64,000 nucleotides of DNA from Evansella sp. LMS18 (GTDB lineage Bacteria; Bacillota; Bacilli; Bacillales; Salisediminibacteriaceae): the NCBI RefSeq assembly GCF_024362785.1, contig NZ_CP093301.1, forward strand, positions 3,534,001-3,598,000. Reading direction: 5' to 3'. A model generated the notes under the pieces. That model had not been told where the DNA came from. It was given only the letters and a program-made list of their open reading frames with translations, and searched no databases. The translations under genes were made by a program, and so were the position numbers. Below are positions 25,107 to 34,252 of this stretch, in pieces. Each line of letters starts with the position of its first letter. The first letter of the stretch is position 1.

Positions 25107-26565
25107 AAAGGAGCCAATTTCCAGGAATATAAGAGATAATGAACGGACGATAACTGAGCGGACAGGTATTGGTACAAGCTTTGATGTAGGAATCAGAAAG
25201 CTGAATATACTTGATAAGGAAGTTCAGTTCTATTTCGTCAACGGTTTATGTGATATTCAGTACATCATCGAGTTGCTGAAAGAATTGATGGATCTGGATT
25301 CCAGAGAAAAACGGGAATATCAGGTACGGGACCAGATTGTAAACAGGCTGACTCATGTTCAGGTTGAATATGTAAAAACAGTGGAAGATGCCATCACGCA
25401 GATGCTCTCAGGCTTGATTTTTATACTTATTGATGGTGAAGCTGAAGCAATTGTGGTGGACGTACGGAGTTATCCCGGACGAGGCCCGGAGGAACCAGAT
25501 ACAGAAAGGGTGGTAAGGGGAAGCAGGGACGGCTACACTGAAAATATTATTGAAAATACAGCGTTAACAAGAAGACGGATCAGGGATGAGCGGCTTCGTA
25601 ATGAAATAATGCAGGTTGGCAGAAGATCCAAAACAGATATTTGCCTATCGTATATCGATGGCATTGCTGACCCTGATTTAGTGAAAGTGATCCGGAAAGA
25701 GCTTGAAGCTATAGATGTAGATGGCATTACGATGGCGGATAAGGTAGTAGAGGAATATGTTGTGAAGCAGGGGGCAAACCCTTTCCCGGTTGTAAGGTAT
25801 ACGGAACGGCCTGACGTCGCTGCAACCCACCTGCTGGAGGGACATGTGGTAGTCATTGTGGATTCCTCTCCAAGCGTAATTATATTTCCGGTTACTTTCT
25901 TTCATCATGTGCAGCATGCAGAGGAGTTCAGGCAGGCACCGATGGTGGGTACATTTTTACGGTGGGTGAGATTTTCAGGGATGTTTCTTTCTTTATTGAT
26001 CCTCCCGCTGTGGCTGCTTGTGGTAATGGACCCTGGCCTTCTTCCGGATGAACTGGAATTTATCGGGCCAAATGAGACGACAAATGTACCTGTTTTCCTG
26101 CAGATAGTATTCGCAGAACTTGGGATTGAGCTGCTGAGGATGGCTGCGATACATACCCCGTCCCCTCTTGCTACAGCATTAGGTCTTGTAGCGGCACTAT
26201 TAATAGGTGAGATTGCAATAGAAGTTGGTCTTCTTGTTCCGGAAGTCATTCTTTATGTTGCGGTAGGAGCAATCGGAATGTTTGCAACTCCAAGTTATGA
26301 GCTGTCTCTTGCCCTGAAAATGTCCCGGCTTGTATTGATCCTCCTCGTTGCTGTATTTAAGCTGCCAGGATTTGTATTAGGGCTGACAATCTACCTGATC
26401 TGGCTTACTGCGAAGAAAAATTTAAACGTGCCGTACTTGTGGCCGCTGATCCCTTTTTATCCGGTAGCAATGATGGATATTCTGATCAGGCAGGCTGTTC
26501 CGGTAAAACGAAGAAGGCCAAGTATTGTTAAGCCTCAAAACGTTGTTAAACAAGGTTCTTCCTGA
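25084..26565 (+). CDS. spoVAF: Stage V sporulation protein AF (GerA family)
   Basis: A GerA-type A-subunit homologue of 493 aa, equal to B. subtilis SpoVAF, in the spore inner membrane. The N-terminal soluble half contains EAIVVDVRSYPGRGPEEPDTERVVRGSR-like signatures (visible around residues 120-150). The C-terminal half has about five membrane helices and ends with a basic tail. SpoVAF associates with germinant receptors in recent B. subtilis work. AAAGGAG favours the ATG at 25084 over the TTG just before it. Confidence 0.95.
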   Translation: MDLVQKDKKEPISRNIRDNERTITERTGIGTSFDVGIRKLNILDKEVQFYFVNGLCDIQYIIELLKELMDLDSREKREYQVRDQIVNRLTHVQVEYVKTVEDAITQMLSGLIFILIDGEAEAIVVDVRSYPGRGPEEPDTERVVRGSRDGYTENIIENTALTRRRIRDERLRNEIMQVGRRSKTDICLSYIDGIADPDLVKVIRKELEAIDVDGITMADKVVEEYVVKQGANPFPVVRYTERPDVAATHLLEGHVVVIVDSSPSVIIFPVTFFHHVQHAEEFRQAPMVGTFLRWVRFSGMFLSLLILPLWLLVVMDPGLLPDELEFIGPNETTNVPVFLQIVFAELGIELLRMAAIHTPSPLATALGLVAALLIGEIAIEVGLLVPEVILYVAVGAIGMFATPSYELSLALKMSRLVLILLVAVFKLPGFVLGLTIYLIWLTAKKNLNVPYLWPLIPFYPVAMMDILIRQAVPVKRRRPSIVKPQNVVKQGSS

Positions 26566-26696
26566 TAAAGAGGACCAGGTGCTGTATTCAGTAAATCGTC
26601 CTTGTGCTTCGTAATTGCCTCGGCTGTAAAACTTCATAAATTAATATTGAAATGGCCGAAAAGGTATGTTATTGTTGGAAACAACAGTTTTAACTC

Positions 26697-26726
26697 TTGA
26701 CATCACAGAGGAAAAATTTATATACA
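26697..26726 (+). promoter_or_regulatory. Sigma-A promoter of the lysA leader
   Basis: TTGACA at 26697-26702, an 18-bp spacer and TATACA at 26721-26726, about 20 bp upstream of the lysine aptamer. Confidence 0.75.
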
Positions 26727-26741
26727 CCTCGAATAATAATC

Positions 26742-26916
26742 GTCAGAGGTAGAGGAGCAATGCGAATGAGTAGGAGCCTGGAGCGGATGGAGCGCGAAGA
26801 AAGGTTTTGAAAGGTCAAATTGCCGAAGCTTCCGCGGTTCTCCAGACTGTGGAACGCTGGGGTTCTGCTGAAAAAGCAGAGCACTGTCACTGCATGCTGT
26901 AGTGGAGTACTATCCG
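26742..26916 (+). promoter_or_regulatory. Lysine riboswitch (L box)
   Basis: The conserved L-box blocks are in order: AGAGGTAGAGG, GAGTAGGAG, AAATTGCCGAAG, CGCTGGGGTTC, ACTGTCACTGCATG and TGGAGTACTATCC closing the structure. A terminator and lysA follow. Confidence 0.93.
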
Positions 26917-26944
26917 ATGGAAAGCGATGATGATCGTTTACGTC

Positions 26945-26979
26945 AAGGATAACGGAAAAACAGCCCCGTTATCCTTTTT
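26945..26979 (+). terminator. Riboswitch terminator before lysA
   Basis: AAGGATAACGG (26945-26955) pairs perfectly with CCGTTATCCTT (26966-26976), then TTT. Lysine binding is expected to promote it. Confidence 0.88.
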
Positions 26980-27042
26980 CTGTGAATGAATCATATAAGC
27001 AGAGCTTAACCATCGGGAAAGATGAACGAGGAGAGATTTTTT

Positions 27043-28383
27043 ATGGGACTATACGGAACGAGTAAAATAAACGAGCAAGGCCATTTAGAGATTGGCGGAG
27101 TTGACACAGTCGGACTGGCGGAAAAGTACGGAACACCTTTATATGTCTATGATGTGGAAGATATTGTGAAGAGGGCGAGCCAGTTTAAAGGTGCTTTCGA
27201 AAAGCACAATATTAAATACCAGGTTGCATACGCAAGCAAAGCTTTCAGCTGTGTGGCGATGATGCAGCTGGTAGATGAACTCGGCTTAAGCCTGGATGTA
27301 GTATCAGGAGGAGAATTATATACAGCTCTTGAAGCTGGCTTTCCTGTAGAACGTATCCATTTTCATGGAAACAATAAATCCCATGAAGAAATAGAAATGG
27401 CCGTTAAAGAAGGCATCGGCTGTTTTGTGGTGGATAATTTTACGGAGCTGTCATGGCTTATGGCAATTACTGAATCACTTAAAGTTAAAACCAAGGTACT
27501 GATCAGGATTACACCAGGAGTGGAAGCGCACACTCATGAATATATTTCCACAGGACAGGAAGACTCAAAGTTTGGTTTTGATATTCAAAGCGGCCAGGCA
27601 GATAAAGCAATAGAAATGATCCAATCGCACAGCTTTGTTGAACTGGAAGGGGTCCATTCCCATATAGGTTCACAAATCTTTGAAACAGAAGGCTTTGTTT
27701 CTGCCATCCATGAAATTTATAAGCTATTGAAACAATGGAAAGACAATCTGCAATTTGAACCGGCAGTAGTAAACCTTGGGGGCGGCTTTGGGATTCGGTA
27801 TACAAAAGAAGATTCTCCCCTTCCGCTTGGTGACTATGTAGAAGCGATGGTAGAAGCTGTAAAAGAACAGGCGGTGGAATTCGGCCTGCAGATCCCGGAA
27901 ATATGGATTGAGCCGGGAAGAGCTCTTGTTGGTGAGGCCGGCACAACGCTCTACTCCATAGGAGCACGCAAAGATATTCCGGGCGTCCGTACGTATCTTT
28001 CCATAGATGGCGGTATGACTGACAATATCAGACCTGCACTGTACCAGGCTAAGTACGAAGCTGCCGTGGCGAATAAAATGAACGAGCAGCCAGGGGAACT
28101 TGTTTCCATAGCCGGTAAATGCTGTGAAAGCGGGGATATGCTCATCTGGGATATTGAACTTCCTGAAACGAGGATGGGAGATGTTCTCGCCGTCTCCTCA
28201 ACGGGCGCTTATGGCTTTTCTATGGCAAGCAACTATAATCGGATTACGAAGCCTGCCGTTGTTTTTGTGGAAAATGGTGAAGATCATCTTGTCGTTAAAC
28301 GGGAATCATTCAAAGATCTCGTGCGCAATGAGATGCCTTATCGCTTAAACAGAGATAAATCTTCATTTGTAAACAGTGTCTGA
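27043..28383 (+). CDS. lysA: Diaminopimelate decarboxylase
   Basis: A PLP-dependent alanine-racemase-fold enzyme that makes lysine from meso-diaminopimelate, 446 aa (B. subtilis 439). The PLP lysine is in YASKAF; HFHGNNKS, GVHSHIGSQI, the glycine loop NLGGGFGIRY, EPGRALVG and the second active-site element GKCCESGDMLIWD are all present. I start at the ATG at 27043 (GAGGAGAG six bases upstream); the in-frame ATG at 27022 sits upstream of that ribosome site. It is controlled by the lysine riboswitch. Confidence 0.96.
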   Translation: MGLYGTSKINEQGHLEIGGVDTVGLAEKYGTPLYVYDVEDIVKRASQFKGAFEKHNIKYQVAYASKAFSCVAMMQLVDELGLSLDVVSGGELYTALEAGFPVERIHFHGNNKSHEEIEMAVKEGIGCFVVDNFTELSWLMAITESLKVKTKVLIRITPGVEAHTHEYISTGQEDSKFGFDIQSGQADKAIEMIQSHSFVELEGVHSHIGSQIFETEGFVSAIHEIYKLLKQWKDNLQFEPAVVNLGGGFGIRYTKEDSPLPLGDYVEAMVEAVKEQAVEFGLQIPEIWIEPGRALVGEAGTTLYSIGARKDIPGVRTYLSIDGGMTDNIRPALYQAKYEAAVANKMNEQPGELVSIAGKCCESGDMLIWDIELPETRMGDVLAVSSTGAYGFSMASNYNRITKPAVVFVENGEDHLVVKRESFKDLVRNEMPYRLNRDKSSFVNSV

Positions 28384-28568
28384 AAAGAAGGCCATGCAGA
28401 GGCGGATGTCAGTGAGGAAAGCGAGCGACCTGCACTGAAAATAAACAATTATGTTTGAAGGCACCAAAAGAAAAAAGAGGGCTTGTTTCCATTCTTAACC
28501 TTTATATAGTACAATAATAAAGATATTTGTGTTTGACATTGTTATTTTTAACCCAGGAGGTTTTGTAA

Positions 28569-29006
28569 ATGAAAAAAGGTTATATCAAACTGGAAAGCGG
28601 AGACACTGTGGAACTGGAATTTTACCCGGAAGACGCTCCGAAGACAGTAGAGAACTTTGAGAATCTTGCAAATGAAGGATTTTATAACGGCCTGACATTT
28701 CACCGTGTTATCCCTGGTTTCGTTGCGCAGGGCGGATGTCCTCACGGAACCGGCACAGGCGGCAGTGGAAAAACAATCAAATGTGAGACAGAAGGTAACC
28801 CTAACAAGCACCTTCAAGGTTCTTTATCAATGGCTCATGCCGGAAAAGACACAGGCTCAAGCCAGTTTTTTGTCGTGCATGAACCTCAGCCGCACCTCGA
28901 TGGCGTGCACACTGTATTCGGCCGTGTAACAAAAGGTATGGATGCTGTGCTTAAAGTTAAGCCAGGCGACGTAATGGAAGAAGTTAAAGTTTACGACGAA
29001 GAGTAA
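28569..29006 (+). CDS. ppiB: Peptidyl-prolyl cis-trans isomerase B (cyclophilin)
   Basis: A cytoplasmic cyclophilin of 145 aa (B. subtilis 143) that speeds proline isomerisation during folding. The core motif [23 protein letters not shown], the [15 protein letters not shown] block and [10 protein letters not shown] are conserved. AGGAGG precedes the ATG. The position between lysA and the rib operon matches B. subtilis. Confidence 0.96.
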   Translation: MKKGYIKLESGDTVELEFYPEDAPKTVENFENLANEGFYNGLTFHRVIPGFVAQGGCPHGTGTGGSGKTIKCETEGNPNKHLQGSLSMAHAGKDTGSSQFFVVHEPQPHLDGVHTVFGRVTKGMDAVLKVKPGDVMEEVKVYDEE

Positions 29007-29014
29007 TTGTATAG

Positions 29015-29051
29015 AAACACTCCCTGCACAAATAGGCGGGGAGTGTTTTTT
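29015..29051 (+). terminator. Terminator of ppiB
   Basis: ACACTCCCTGC pairs with GCGGGGAGTGT (one G-T pair) and is followed by TTTTT. Confidence 0.88.
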
Positions 29052-29125
29052 GCGTAATTTCACATACTTTTCTGACAGAAAAATCTTTTCAGGAGCAAAT
29101 TTAAACACAATTTTTATATTTGTGA

Positions 29126-29131
29126 TATAAT
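29126..29131 (+). promoter_or_regulatory. -10 element of the rib operon promoter
   Basis: A perfect TATAAT lies about 25 bp before the FMN aptamer; the -35 region is poor (TTAAAC-like). Confidence 0.5.
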
Positions 29132-29153
29132 AAACAAAACTTAATTACCGAAT

Positions 29154-29293
29154 TCCTTCGGGGCAGGGTGAAATTCCCAACCGGCGGTGATAAAGCGAAT
29201 GCGCTTTTAAGTCCGTGACCCGGCGTTCCTGGAACGGCGGTGGATCTGGTGAGAGACCAGGACCGACAGTATAGTCTGGATGGGAGAAGGAAA
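29154..29293 (+). promoter_or_regulatory. FMN riboswitch (RFN element)
   Basis: The RFN core is recognisable: CTTCGGGGCAGGGTGAAATT, CCCAACCGGCGGT, AAGTCCGTGACCCG, GGTGGATCTGGTGAGA and ACCGACAGTATAGTCTGGAT followed by GGGAGAAGG. It precedes a terminator and the riboflavin operon. Confidence 0.96.
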
Positions 29294-29468
29294 TTGCGGT
29301 GAAAAATGAGTGGGTATTGAAGAAGGGATATTACTGTCTTTTTAGGACTTTGCAGTGTATCTACATTTTTCAATATGGAAATTAATTCCTGGCCGAATAT
29401 TGTGAACAGGCCTGTTTATTTCCTGTGCAAAAATTCAGTTAATACCCTTTCATTTTTCGCCACAACTT

Positions 29469-29502
29469 ACCCTGAAGGAATGTTATCTTTCAGGGTTTTT
29501 TC
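29469..29502 (+). terminator. Riboswitch terminator before ribD
   Basis: ACCCTGAA (29469-29476) pairs with TTCAGGGT (29489-29496), followed by a T-run. Confidence 0.85.
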
Positions 29503-29539
29503 TGTTTCTTTATACACGATGAAGATTGGAGATTTAAAA

Positions 29540-30628
29540 ATGGACCATCATTATATGAAAATGGCAATTGATCTGGCAAAAAGTGCAAAAGGACAGACTG
29601 CACCAAACCCAGCGGTAGGTGCGGTAATTGTAAAAAATAATGAAGTGGCCGGTTTGGGGGCGCATCTGAAGGCAGGGGAACCACATGCTGAAAGACATGC
29701 GCTGCAAATGGCCGGGGAGAAGGCCAAAGGAGCGGTTATGTATGTTACTCTCGAGCCTTGCTCTCATTACGGAAAGACGCCCCCTTGCGCAGACGCAGTC
29801 ATTGATGCAGGTATCAGGAAGGTCTTCGTGGCTTCCAGTGACCCTAACCCGAAGGTTGCGGGAAGAGGGATACATAAGCTCAAGGAAGCGGGAGTGGAAG
29901 TTATTGAAGGCTTTATGAAGGAGGAAGGCGACAGGATCAACCGGGAATTTTTCCACTTTATAAAGACCAAAAAGCCTTATGTTACTTTAAAGTCCGCCAC
30001 CAGCATTGATGGAAAAATTGCAACTAAAACTGGTGAGAGTAAATGGATTACCGGTGAAGAAGCAAGGAAGGATGTACATATGCTCCGTCACCGGAATGAT
30101 GCCATTCTCGTAGGAGTAAATACAGTGCTGGCCGATGACCCCCTTTTAACAACAAGGCTTGACGGCGGCGGGAGGAATCCTGTAAGAATTATCCTTGACC
30201 GGAGGCTGAGAACGCCGGCAGAGGCGGGAATAGTGAAAGATAAGAGTGCGCCAACATGGATTATCACAGCAAAAGGTGCACCTCAGGAAAAGAAAGACTT
30301 GCTGAGCGGTGCTGGTGTAAAAATAATTGAAATGGAAAGCAATGAAATCATTATAAGTGAGCTACTTGCTATCCTTGGAGAGCATGAGATAACCTCTCTT
30401 TTGGTGGAGGGGGGAGGAATTGTGAATGACGCCTTTCTTCGCTCAGGAGAATTTCAGCAGGTGATTGTTTATATCGCACCTTCAATCATTGGAGGAAGCG
30501 AAGCAAAAGGAGCTTTTTCAGGGGAAGGCATCTCCAGCCTTGCTGATGCTCCCCAGCTTGAAATAGAGGCAACAGAACAAATTGGAAAAGATATTAAGCT
30601 CATACTCCTCCGAAAGGGTGAAATTTAA
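29540..30628 (+). CDS. ribD: Bifunctional riboflavin deaminase/reductase RibD
   Basis: A 362-aa enzyme (B. subtilis RibG 361) catalysing the second and third steps of riboflavin synthesis. The N-terminal zinc deaminase has HAERHA and PCSHYGKTPPC; the C-terminal reductase has SIDGKIAT, GVNTVLADDPLL and the VEGGGIVN loop. The open frame extends 165 bp upstream through the riboswitch terminator, so the true start is the ATG at 29540, with GGAG nearby. It overlaps ribE by one base (TAATG). Confidence 0.95.
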   Translation: MDHHYMKMAIDLAKSAKGQTAPNPAVGAVIVKNNEVAGLGAHLKAGEPHAERHALQMAGEKAKGAVMYVTLEPCSHYGKTPPCADAVIDAGIRKVFVASSDPNPKVAGRGIHKLKEAGVEVIEGFMKEEGDRINREFFHFIKTKKPYVTLKSATSIDGKIATKTGESKWITGEEARKDVHMLRHRNDAILVGVNTVLADDPLLTTRLDGGGRNPVRIILDRRLRTPAEAGIVKDKSAPTWIITAKGAPQEKKDLLSGAGVKIIEMESNEIIISELLAILGEHEITSLLVEGGGIVNDAFLRSGEFQQVIVYIAPSIIGGSEAKGAFSGEGISSLADAPQLEIEATEQIGKDIKLILLRKGEI

Positions 30629-31281
30629 TGTTTACGGGAATAATTGAAGAAAAAGGAACAATTATGGACATGCGTCAAACAGGGGACGCAATTGTTATGA
30701 AAATCAGTGCGAAGAAAATCCTTGATGATGTAAACCTTGGTGACAGCATTGCTGTCAATGGTGTCTGCCTCACTGTAACTTCATTTGATTCGTCGATGTT
30801 TACAGTAGATCTTATGCCTGAGACGGTCAGGAGTACGAGCCTCCGTGACCTGAAAAATGGTTCTTACGTGAACCTGGAAAGAGCTATGGCGGCAAATGGA
30901 CGGTTTGGAGGGCATTTCGTGTCAGGTCATGTGGATGGAATAGGCAGGATTCAAAGTAAACGCCCAGAGCATAATGCGGTTTATTACGAAATTGAAGTGG
31001 AACCTGCTCTAAGAAAGTACATGATTATGAAAGGCAGCGTTACGGTAGATGGCACCAGCCTGACAATCTTCGGTCTTACAGACGGCGCGTTCACAATTTC
31101 ACTTATACCTCACACTATGGAAGAAACGATTATTGGCAGTAAGGGGCCTGGGGACATTGTTAATATTGAATGTGATATGCTCGCAAAATACATTGATCAG
31201 CTGCTGAAAGGCGGAGACACAGGCAAAGTTCGGGAACAGGGAAGATTGACAGCCGACTTTCTGGAGGAAAATGGATTTTAA
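30628..31281 (+). CDS. ribE: Riboflavin synthase
   Basis: Dismutates two 6,7-dimethyl-8-ribityllumazine molecules to riboflavin; 217 aa. The N-terminus MFTGIIEEKG and two repeated lumazine-binding barrels (DSIAVNGVCLTVTS and GSVTVDGTSLTIFG) are diagnostic. It is translationally coupled to ribD. Confidence 0.96.
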   Translation: MFTGIIEEKGTIMDMRQTGDAIVMKISAKKILDDVNLGDSIAVNGVCLTVTSFDSSMFTVDLMPETVRSTSLRDLKNGSYVNLERAMAANGRFGGHFVSGHVDGIGRIQSKRPEHNAVYYEIEVEPALRKYMIMKGSVTVDGTSLTIFGLTDGAFTISLIPHTMEETIIGSKGPGDIVNIECDMLAKYIDQLLKGGDTGKVREQGRLTADFLEENGF

Positions 31282-31326
31282 ATTCTTTTACTCTGAAACA
31301 GCGGAAAAATAAAAGGGGGAATTTCC

Positions 31327-32520
31327 ATGTTTGATCCAATTGAAGAAGCGATATACGAGCTGATGCAGGGGAAGGTAGTTATAGTTTGTGACGATGAAGA
31401 CCGGGAGAATGAGGGGGATTTTGTGGCACTGGCAGATAAGACCACCCCTGAAGTTATTAACTTCATGATTACGCACGGAAGAGGTTTAGTCTGTGTCCCA
31501 ATCACACAGGAACGTGCTGAACAGCTCGACCTTTTTCCGATGGTTGATCATAATACTGACCCTCATGGTACAGCGTTTACGGTAAGTATTGACCATAAAT
31601 TCACTACTACAGGGATATCAGCTCACGAAAGGTCTCTTACAGTTAAAAGCCTGATTGACAGTAACACTAAAGGTACGGACTTTAAAAAGCCTGGTCATAT
31701 TTTTCCGCTCGTTGCCAAAGATGGCGGAGTTCTTCGCAGGGCAGGGCATACAGAGGCTGCGGTAGATCTTGCCAGGATGTGCGGATCGGAACCTGCCGGG
31801 GTGATTTGTGAAATTATTAAAGAAGACGGCTCCATGGCAAGGGTGCCGGACCTGAGGAAAATCGCGGACGAGCATGATTTGAAAATGATTACGATTAAAG
31901 ACCTTATCCAGTACCGTAACAGGAAAGATAAACTCGTTCAGCGGGAAGTGGAAATAGAACTCCCGACAGATTTCGGGGACTTTAAAGCAATCGGATACAG
32001 CAACATAGTGGACAAAAAAGAACATATCGCTATCGTAAAAGGGGAAATAAACAGTGAGAAACCAACACTTGTCAGAGTGCATTCCGAGTGTCTCACAGGT
32101 GATGTCCTTGGTTCCCATCGTTGTGACTGCGGACCGCAGCTGCACGCTGCGCTCAGCCAGATTGAGGCCGCTGGCTCAGGTGTTGTCCTGTATATGAGGC
32201 AGGAGGGCCGGGGCATAGGGTTGTTAAATAAGATGAAAGCCTATAAACTACAGGAGGAAGGTTACGACACTGTGGAGGCGAATGAAAAACTCGGTTTTGG
32301 CCCCGACCTGAGGGATTACGGGATTGGAGCACAAATACTGAGGGACCTGGGGATTAAGAAAATGAAGCTGCTAACTAACAATCCCCGTAAAATTACAGGA
32401 TTAAAAGGTTATGACCTTGAAGTTGTGGAACGTGTCCCTCTTCAGTTTCCATCTTCAAAAGATAATGATAAATATTTAAGAACGAAGAAAGATAAGCTGG
32501 GACATATACTGCACTTTTAA
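31327..32520 (+). CDS. ribA: DHBP synthase / GTP cyclohydrolase II
   Basis: A bifunctional enzyme of 397 aa feeding both branches of riboflavin synthesis. Residues ~1-200 are 3,4-dihydroxy-2-butanone 4-phosphate synthase ([31 protein letters not shown]). The rest is GTP cyclohydrolase II with zinc cysteines in [16 protein letters not shown] and the [10 protein letters not shown] motif. In B. subtilis it is the rate-limiting step. The domain order is the usual one for Bacillus RibA (RibBA). Confidence 0.96.
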   Translation: MFDPIEEAIYELMQGKVVIVCDDEDRENEGDFVALADKTTPEVINFMITHGRGLVCVPITQERAEQLDLFPMVDHNTDPHGTAFTVSIDHKFTTTGISAHERSLTVKSLIDSNTKGTDFKKPGHIFPLVAKDGGVLRRAGHTEAAVDLARMCGSEPAGVICEIIKEDGSMARVPDLRKIADEHDLKMITIKDLIQYRNRKDKLVQREVEIELPTDFGDFKAIGYSNIVDKKEHIAIVKGEINSEKPTLVRVHSECLTGDVLGSHRCDCGPQLHAALSQIEAAGSGVVLYMRQEGRGIGLLNKMKAYKLQEEGYDTVEANEKLGFGPDLRDYGIGAQILRDLGIKKMKLLTNNPRKITGLKGYDLEVVERVPLQFPSSKDNDKYLRTKKDKLGHILHF

Positions 32521-32542
32521 TTATTCTTAGGAGGAAATTATC

Positions 32543-33010
32543 ATGGGAAAAGTTTTTGAAGGAAATCTGGTAGCATCAGGTCTGAAATTTGGTATAGTTA
32601 CAGGAAGGTTTAATGACTTCATTACAAGTAAGCTCCTTGAAGGGGCGCAGGATGCTCTCCGACGCCATGGGGCGGATGAAGAGAATGTAGATATTGCATG
32701 GGTGCCGGGAGCTTTTGAAATTCCGTTAATAGCAAAAAAGATGGCGGAGTCTGGGGAATACGATGCTGTTATTACACTTGGTACTGTTATTCGTGGTTCA
32801 ACTCCCCATTTCGATTATGTTTGCAGTGAAGTTGCCAAAGGAGTTGGCTCTATCACATTATCCAGCGGCGTACCTGTCATCTTTGGTGTACTAACAACAG
32901 ATACGATTGAACAGGCTGTTGAACGTGCAGGGACTAAAGCTGGAAACAAGGGCTATGAAGCAGGGGTATCAGCGATTGAAATGGCTAATTTAACTAAAAG
33001 CTTTTCATAG
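32543..33010 (+). CDS. ribH: Lumazine synthase
   Basis: The beta subunit of riboflavin synthase, 155 aa, forming an icosahedral shell in Bacillus. The substrate segments [38 protein letters not shown] and [16 protein letters not shown] are intact. AGGAGG precedes the ATG. Confidence 0.96.
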   Translation: MGKVFEGNLVASGLKFGIVTGRFNDFITSKLLEGAQDALRRHGADEENVDIAWVPGAFEIPLIAKKMAESGEYDAVITLGTVIRGSTPHFDYVCSEVAKGVGSITLSSGVPVIFGVLTTDTIEQAVERAGTKAGNKGYEAGVSAIEMANLTKSFS

Positions 33011-33022
33011 TGAGGGATGTTT

Positions 33023-33364
33023 ATGCTTGTTCCCTATAAAAAGGAACATGAAAAAATAGCAATGGGCTTGTTGTCTTTTATGCCTGGAGAGAAAAAAATA
33101 AAAAAGCTTCAGCAGACGATGGATCATTATGAAGCAGATCCTGACTGCCTGTTGTTTCTTTGGAAGCAGGAAGCGTATGTAGGAGTTATAGGAGTGGAAA
33201 AATCCCAGGACAGCTATGTCTTGAAGGATCTCAGTGTGAATCCGTCCTACCGTAACGAGGGCATTGCCACTAAAATGATTCAGGCGGCAGAGAAGGCACT
33301 CGGCGCAGAGCTGCTTGGTACCAGGCACACAAAAGATTTTCTCGAACATTGTAAAGAGAAGTAA
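33023..33364 (+). CDS. ribT: GNAT-family protein RibT
   Basis: A small GNAT acetyltransferase (113 aa) that ends the rib operon, as in B. subtilis (124 aa). EKIAMGLLSFMPGE is nearly identical to the B. subtilis start, and the acetyl-CoA site reads SVNPSYRNEGIATKMIQAAE. The acceptor substrate is unknown. I take the second ATG (33023), which is six bases after GAGGG; the ATG at 33017 touches that site. Confidence 0.9.
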   Translation: MLVPYKKEHEKIAMGLLSFMPGEKKIKKLQQTMDHYEADPDCLLFLWKQEAYVGVIGVEKSQDSYVLKDLSVNPSYRNEGIATKMIQAAEKALGAELLGTRHTKDFLEHCKEK

Positions 33365-33403
33365 ATTAAATTCGCTTCTGAAGAAAAACAAAACTGTAAG
33401 ACA

Positions 33404-33445
33404 AAAGAGAAAGGCAGGGTTAGCTACCCTTCCTTTCTCTTTGTT
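33404..33445. terminator. Bidirectional terminator between ribT and ypuF
   Basis: AAAGAGAAAGG (33404-33414) pairs perfectly with CCTTTCTCTTT (33432-33442), with an inner AGGGT-ACCCT stem. It contains the ypuF stop codon. Confidence 0.8.
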
Positions 33446-33947
33446 TATTAGTTAATGAAGCCAGGCGTTCATCAATAACCTCGCTCCTGTCCCTTAATTT
33501 ATGTTTGAAGATCAGCTCATTGTCATTGAGGTTTTCTGAAGTACACCAATCTAACCCTGACCGTGCGCAAATATCCATACAGCTCCTTATAAGTTCAGGG
33601 TCAGTAATAGGAAGATTCAGGGGTTCGTATACACCTTCCTCAATGATATTCTTAATTCTGAACCTGATGGTGGAAGTAAGTTCCTCAGTATTAATGCCAA
33701 GCCCTGCAAAGATCTCAGGATCTTTCCTTATATGGCATAATACCTTTCGATACAGACGGAGACTCCCTGGCATGTTACCGGCTCGTTCGTGATAAACTGC
33801 GACAGCTATCTGAATTAGAGCAAGCCAGCGGCTGTTTTTATTGGCTTTCCAGTATTCCTCCATAACTTCATGGCATTCAAAATAATCCCTGGTGGCATGG
33901 AAATGAAATAAATATTCAAGATAAGCCTCTGGATAATTCCTGTTCAT
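33420..33947 (-). CDS. ypuF: DUF309 protein YpuF
   Basis: A 175-aa all-helical protein of the DUF309 family, named for the HATRDYFECHEVMEEYWK signature near its N-terminus, followed by LIQIAVAVYHERAGN. The function is unknown. It sits between ribT and scpA, as in B. subtilis. The upstream ATG at 33959 overlaps the GGAGG ribosome site, so the start is the ATG at 33947. Confidence 0.9.
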   Translation of the reverse strand: MNRNYPEAYLEYLFHFHATRDYFECHEVMEEYWKANKNSRWLALIQIAVAVYHERAGNMPGSLRLYRKVLCHIRKDPEIFAGLGINTEELTSTIRFRIKNIIEEGVYEPLNLPITDPELIRSCMDICARSGLDWCTSENLNDNELIFKHKLRDRSEVIDERLASLTNKQRERKGS

Positions 33948-33969
33948 AATTTCCTCCATCTAAAAATAT

Positions 33970-34085
33970 TTGCTAGAAAAACAGGCGGCTCCTGGCTGAT
34001 AGAGGAGCTGGCAGCCTGTACAGGTTAATGTATAGATTACCATAACTTTATAGGACTGTTAAAGTCCGGTGACTTTATGGGCATA
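33970..34085 (-). other. Structured leader region upstream of ypuF
   Basis: On the reverse strand there is CCATAA...TTATGG enclosing GGACT-TTAAC-AGTCC (about 34038-34080), then a long imperfect hairpin (ACAGGCTGCCAGCTCCTC with GAGCCGCCTGT) followed by TTTTTC just before ypuF (about 33975-34022). The second looks like a terminator inside the ypuF leader, so attenuation is possible. Confidence 0.4.
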
Positions 34086-34140
34086 GCAAAGCCCTAAAAA
34101 TATTTATTCTGTCCTGGTTTTAAGACGCCGGACCTGCCGG

Positions 34141-34215
34141 GATTTATCCCGATTGGTTCATATGACAATCAGTGGGGGATGAACAAAACCCTCACTGGTT
34201 GAAGGTTCACTTTAT
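34141..34215. repeat. Interspersed structured repeat, copy B (5' arm deleted)
   Basis: GATTTATCCCGAT, then CAATCAGTGGGGG and its pairing partner CCCTCACTGGTTG, then AAGGTTCACTTTAT. It matches the right half of the 160-bp copy at 51515-51674; the missing part falls between its two ATCCCGAT direct repeats. It abuts the scpA promoter. Confidence 0.88.
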
Positions 34216-34223
34216 GTTATAAT
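34215..34223 (+). promoter_or_regulatory. Extended -10 promoter of scpA
   Basis: TGTTATAAT has the extended TGN motif and a perfect -10, 29 bp before the scpA ATG. The -35 region (CTGGTT) belongs to the repeat copy. Confidence 0.5.
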
Positions 34224-34252
34224 GTAACTAAGAGCGAAAGAATGGTGAGATA

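Noticed and set aside
29375-29539. 55-residue N-terminal extension of RibD
   Set aside because: It would be translated through the riboswitch terminator; homologous RibD proteins begin at the later ATG.
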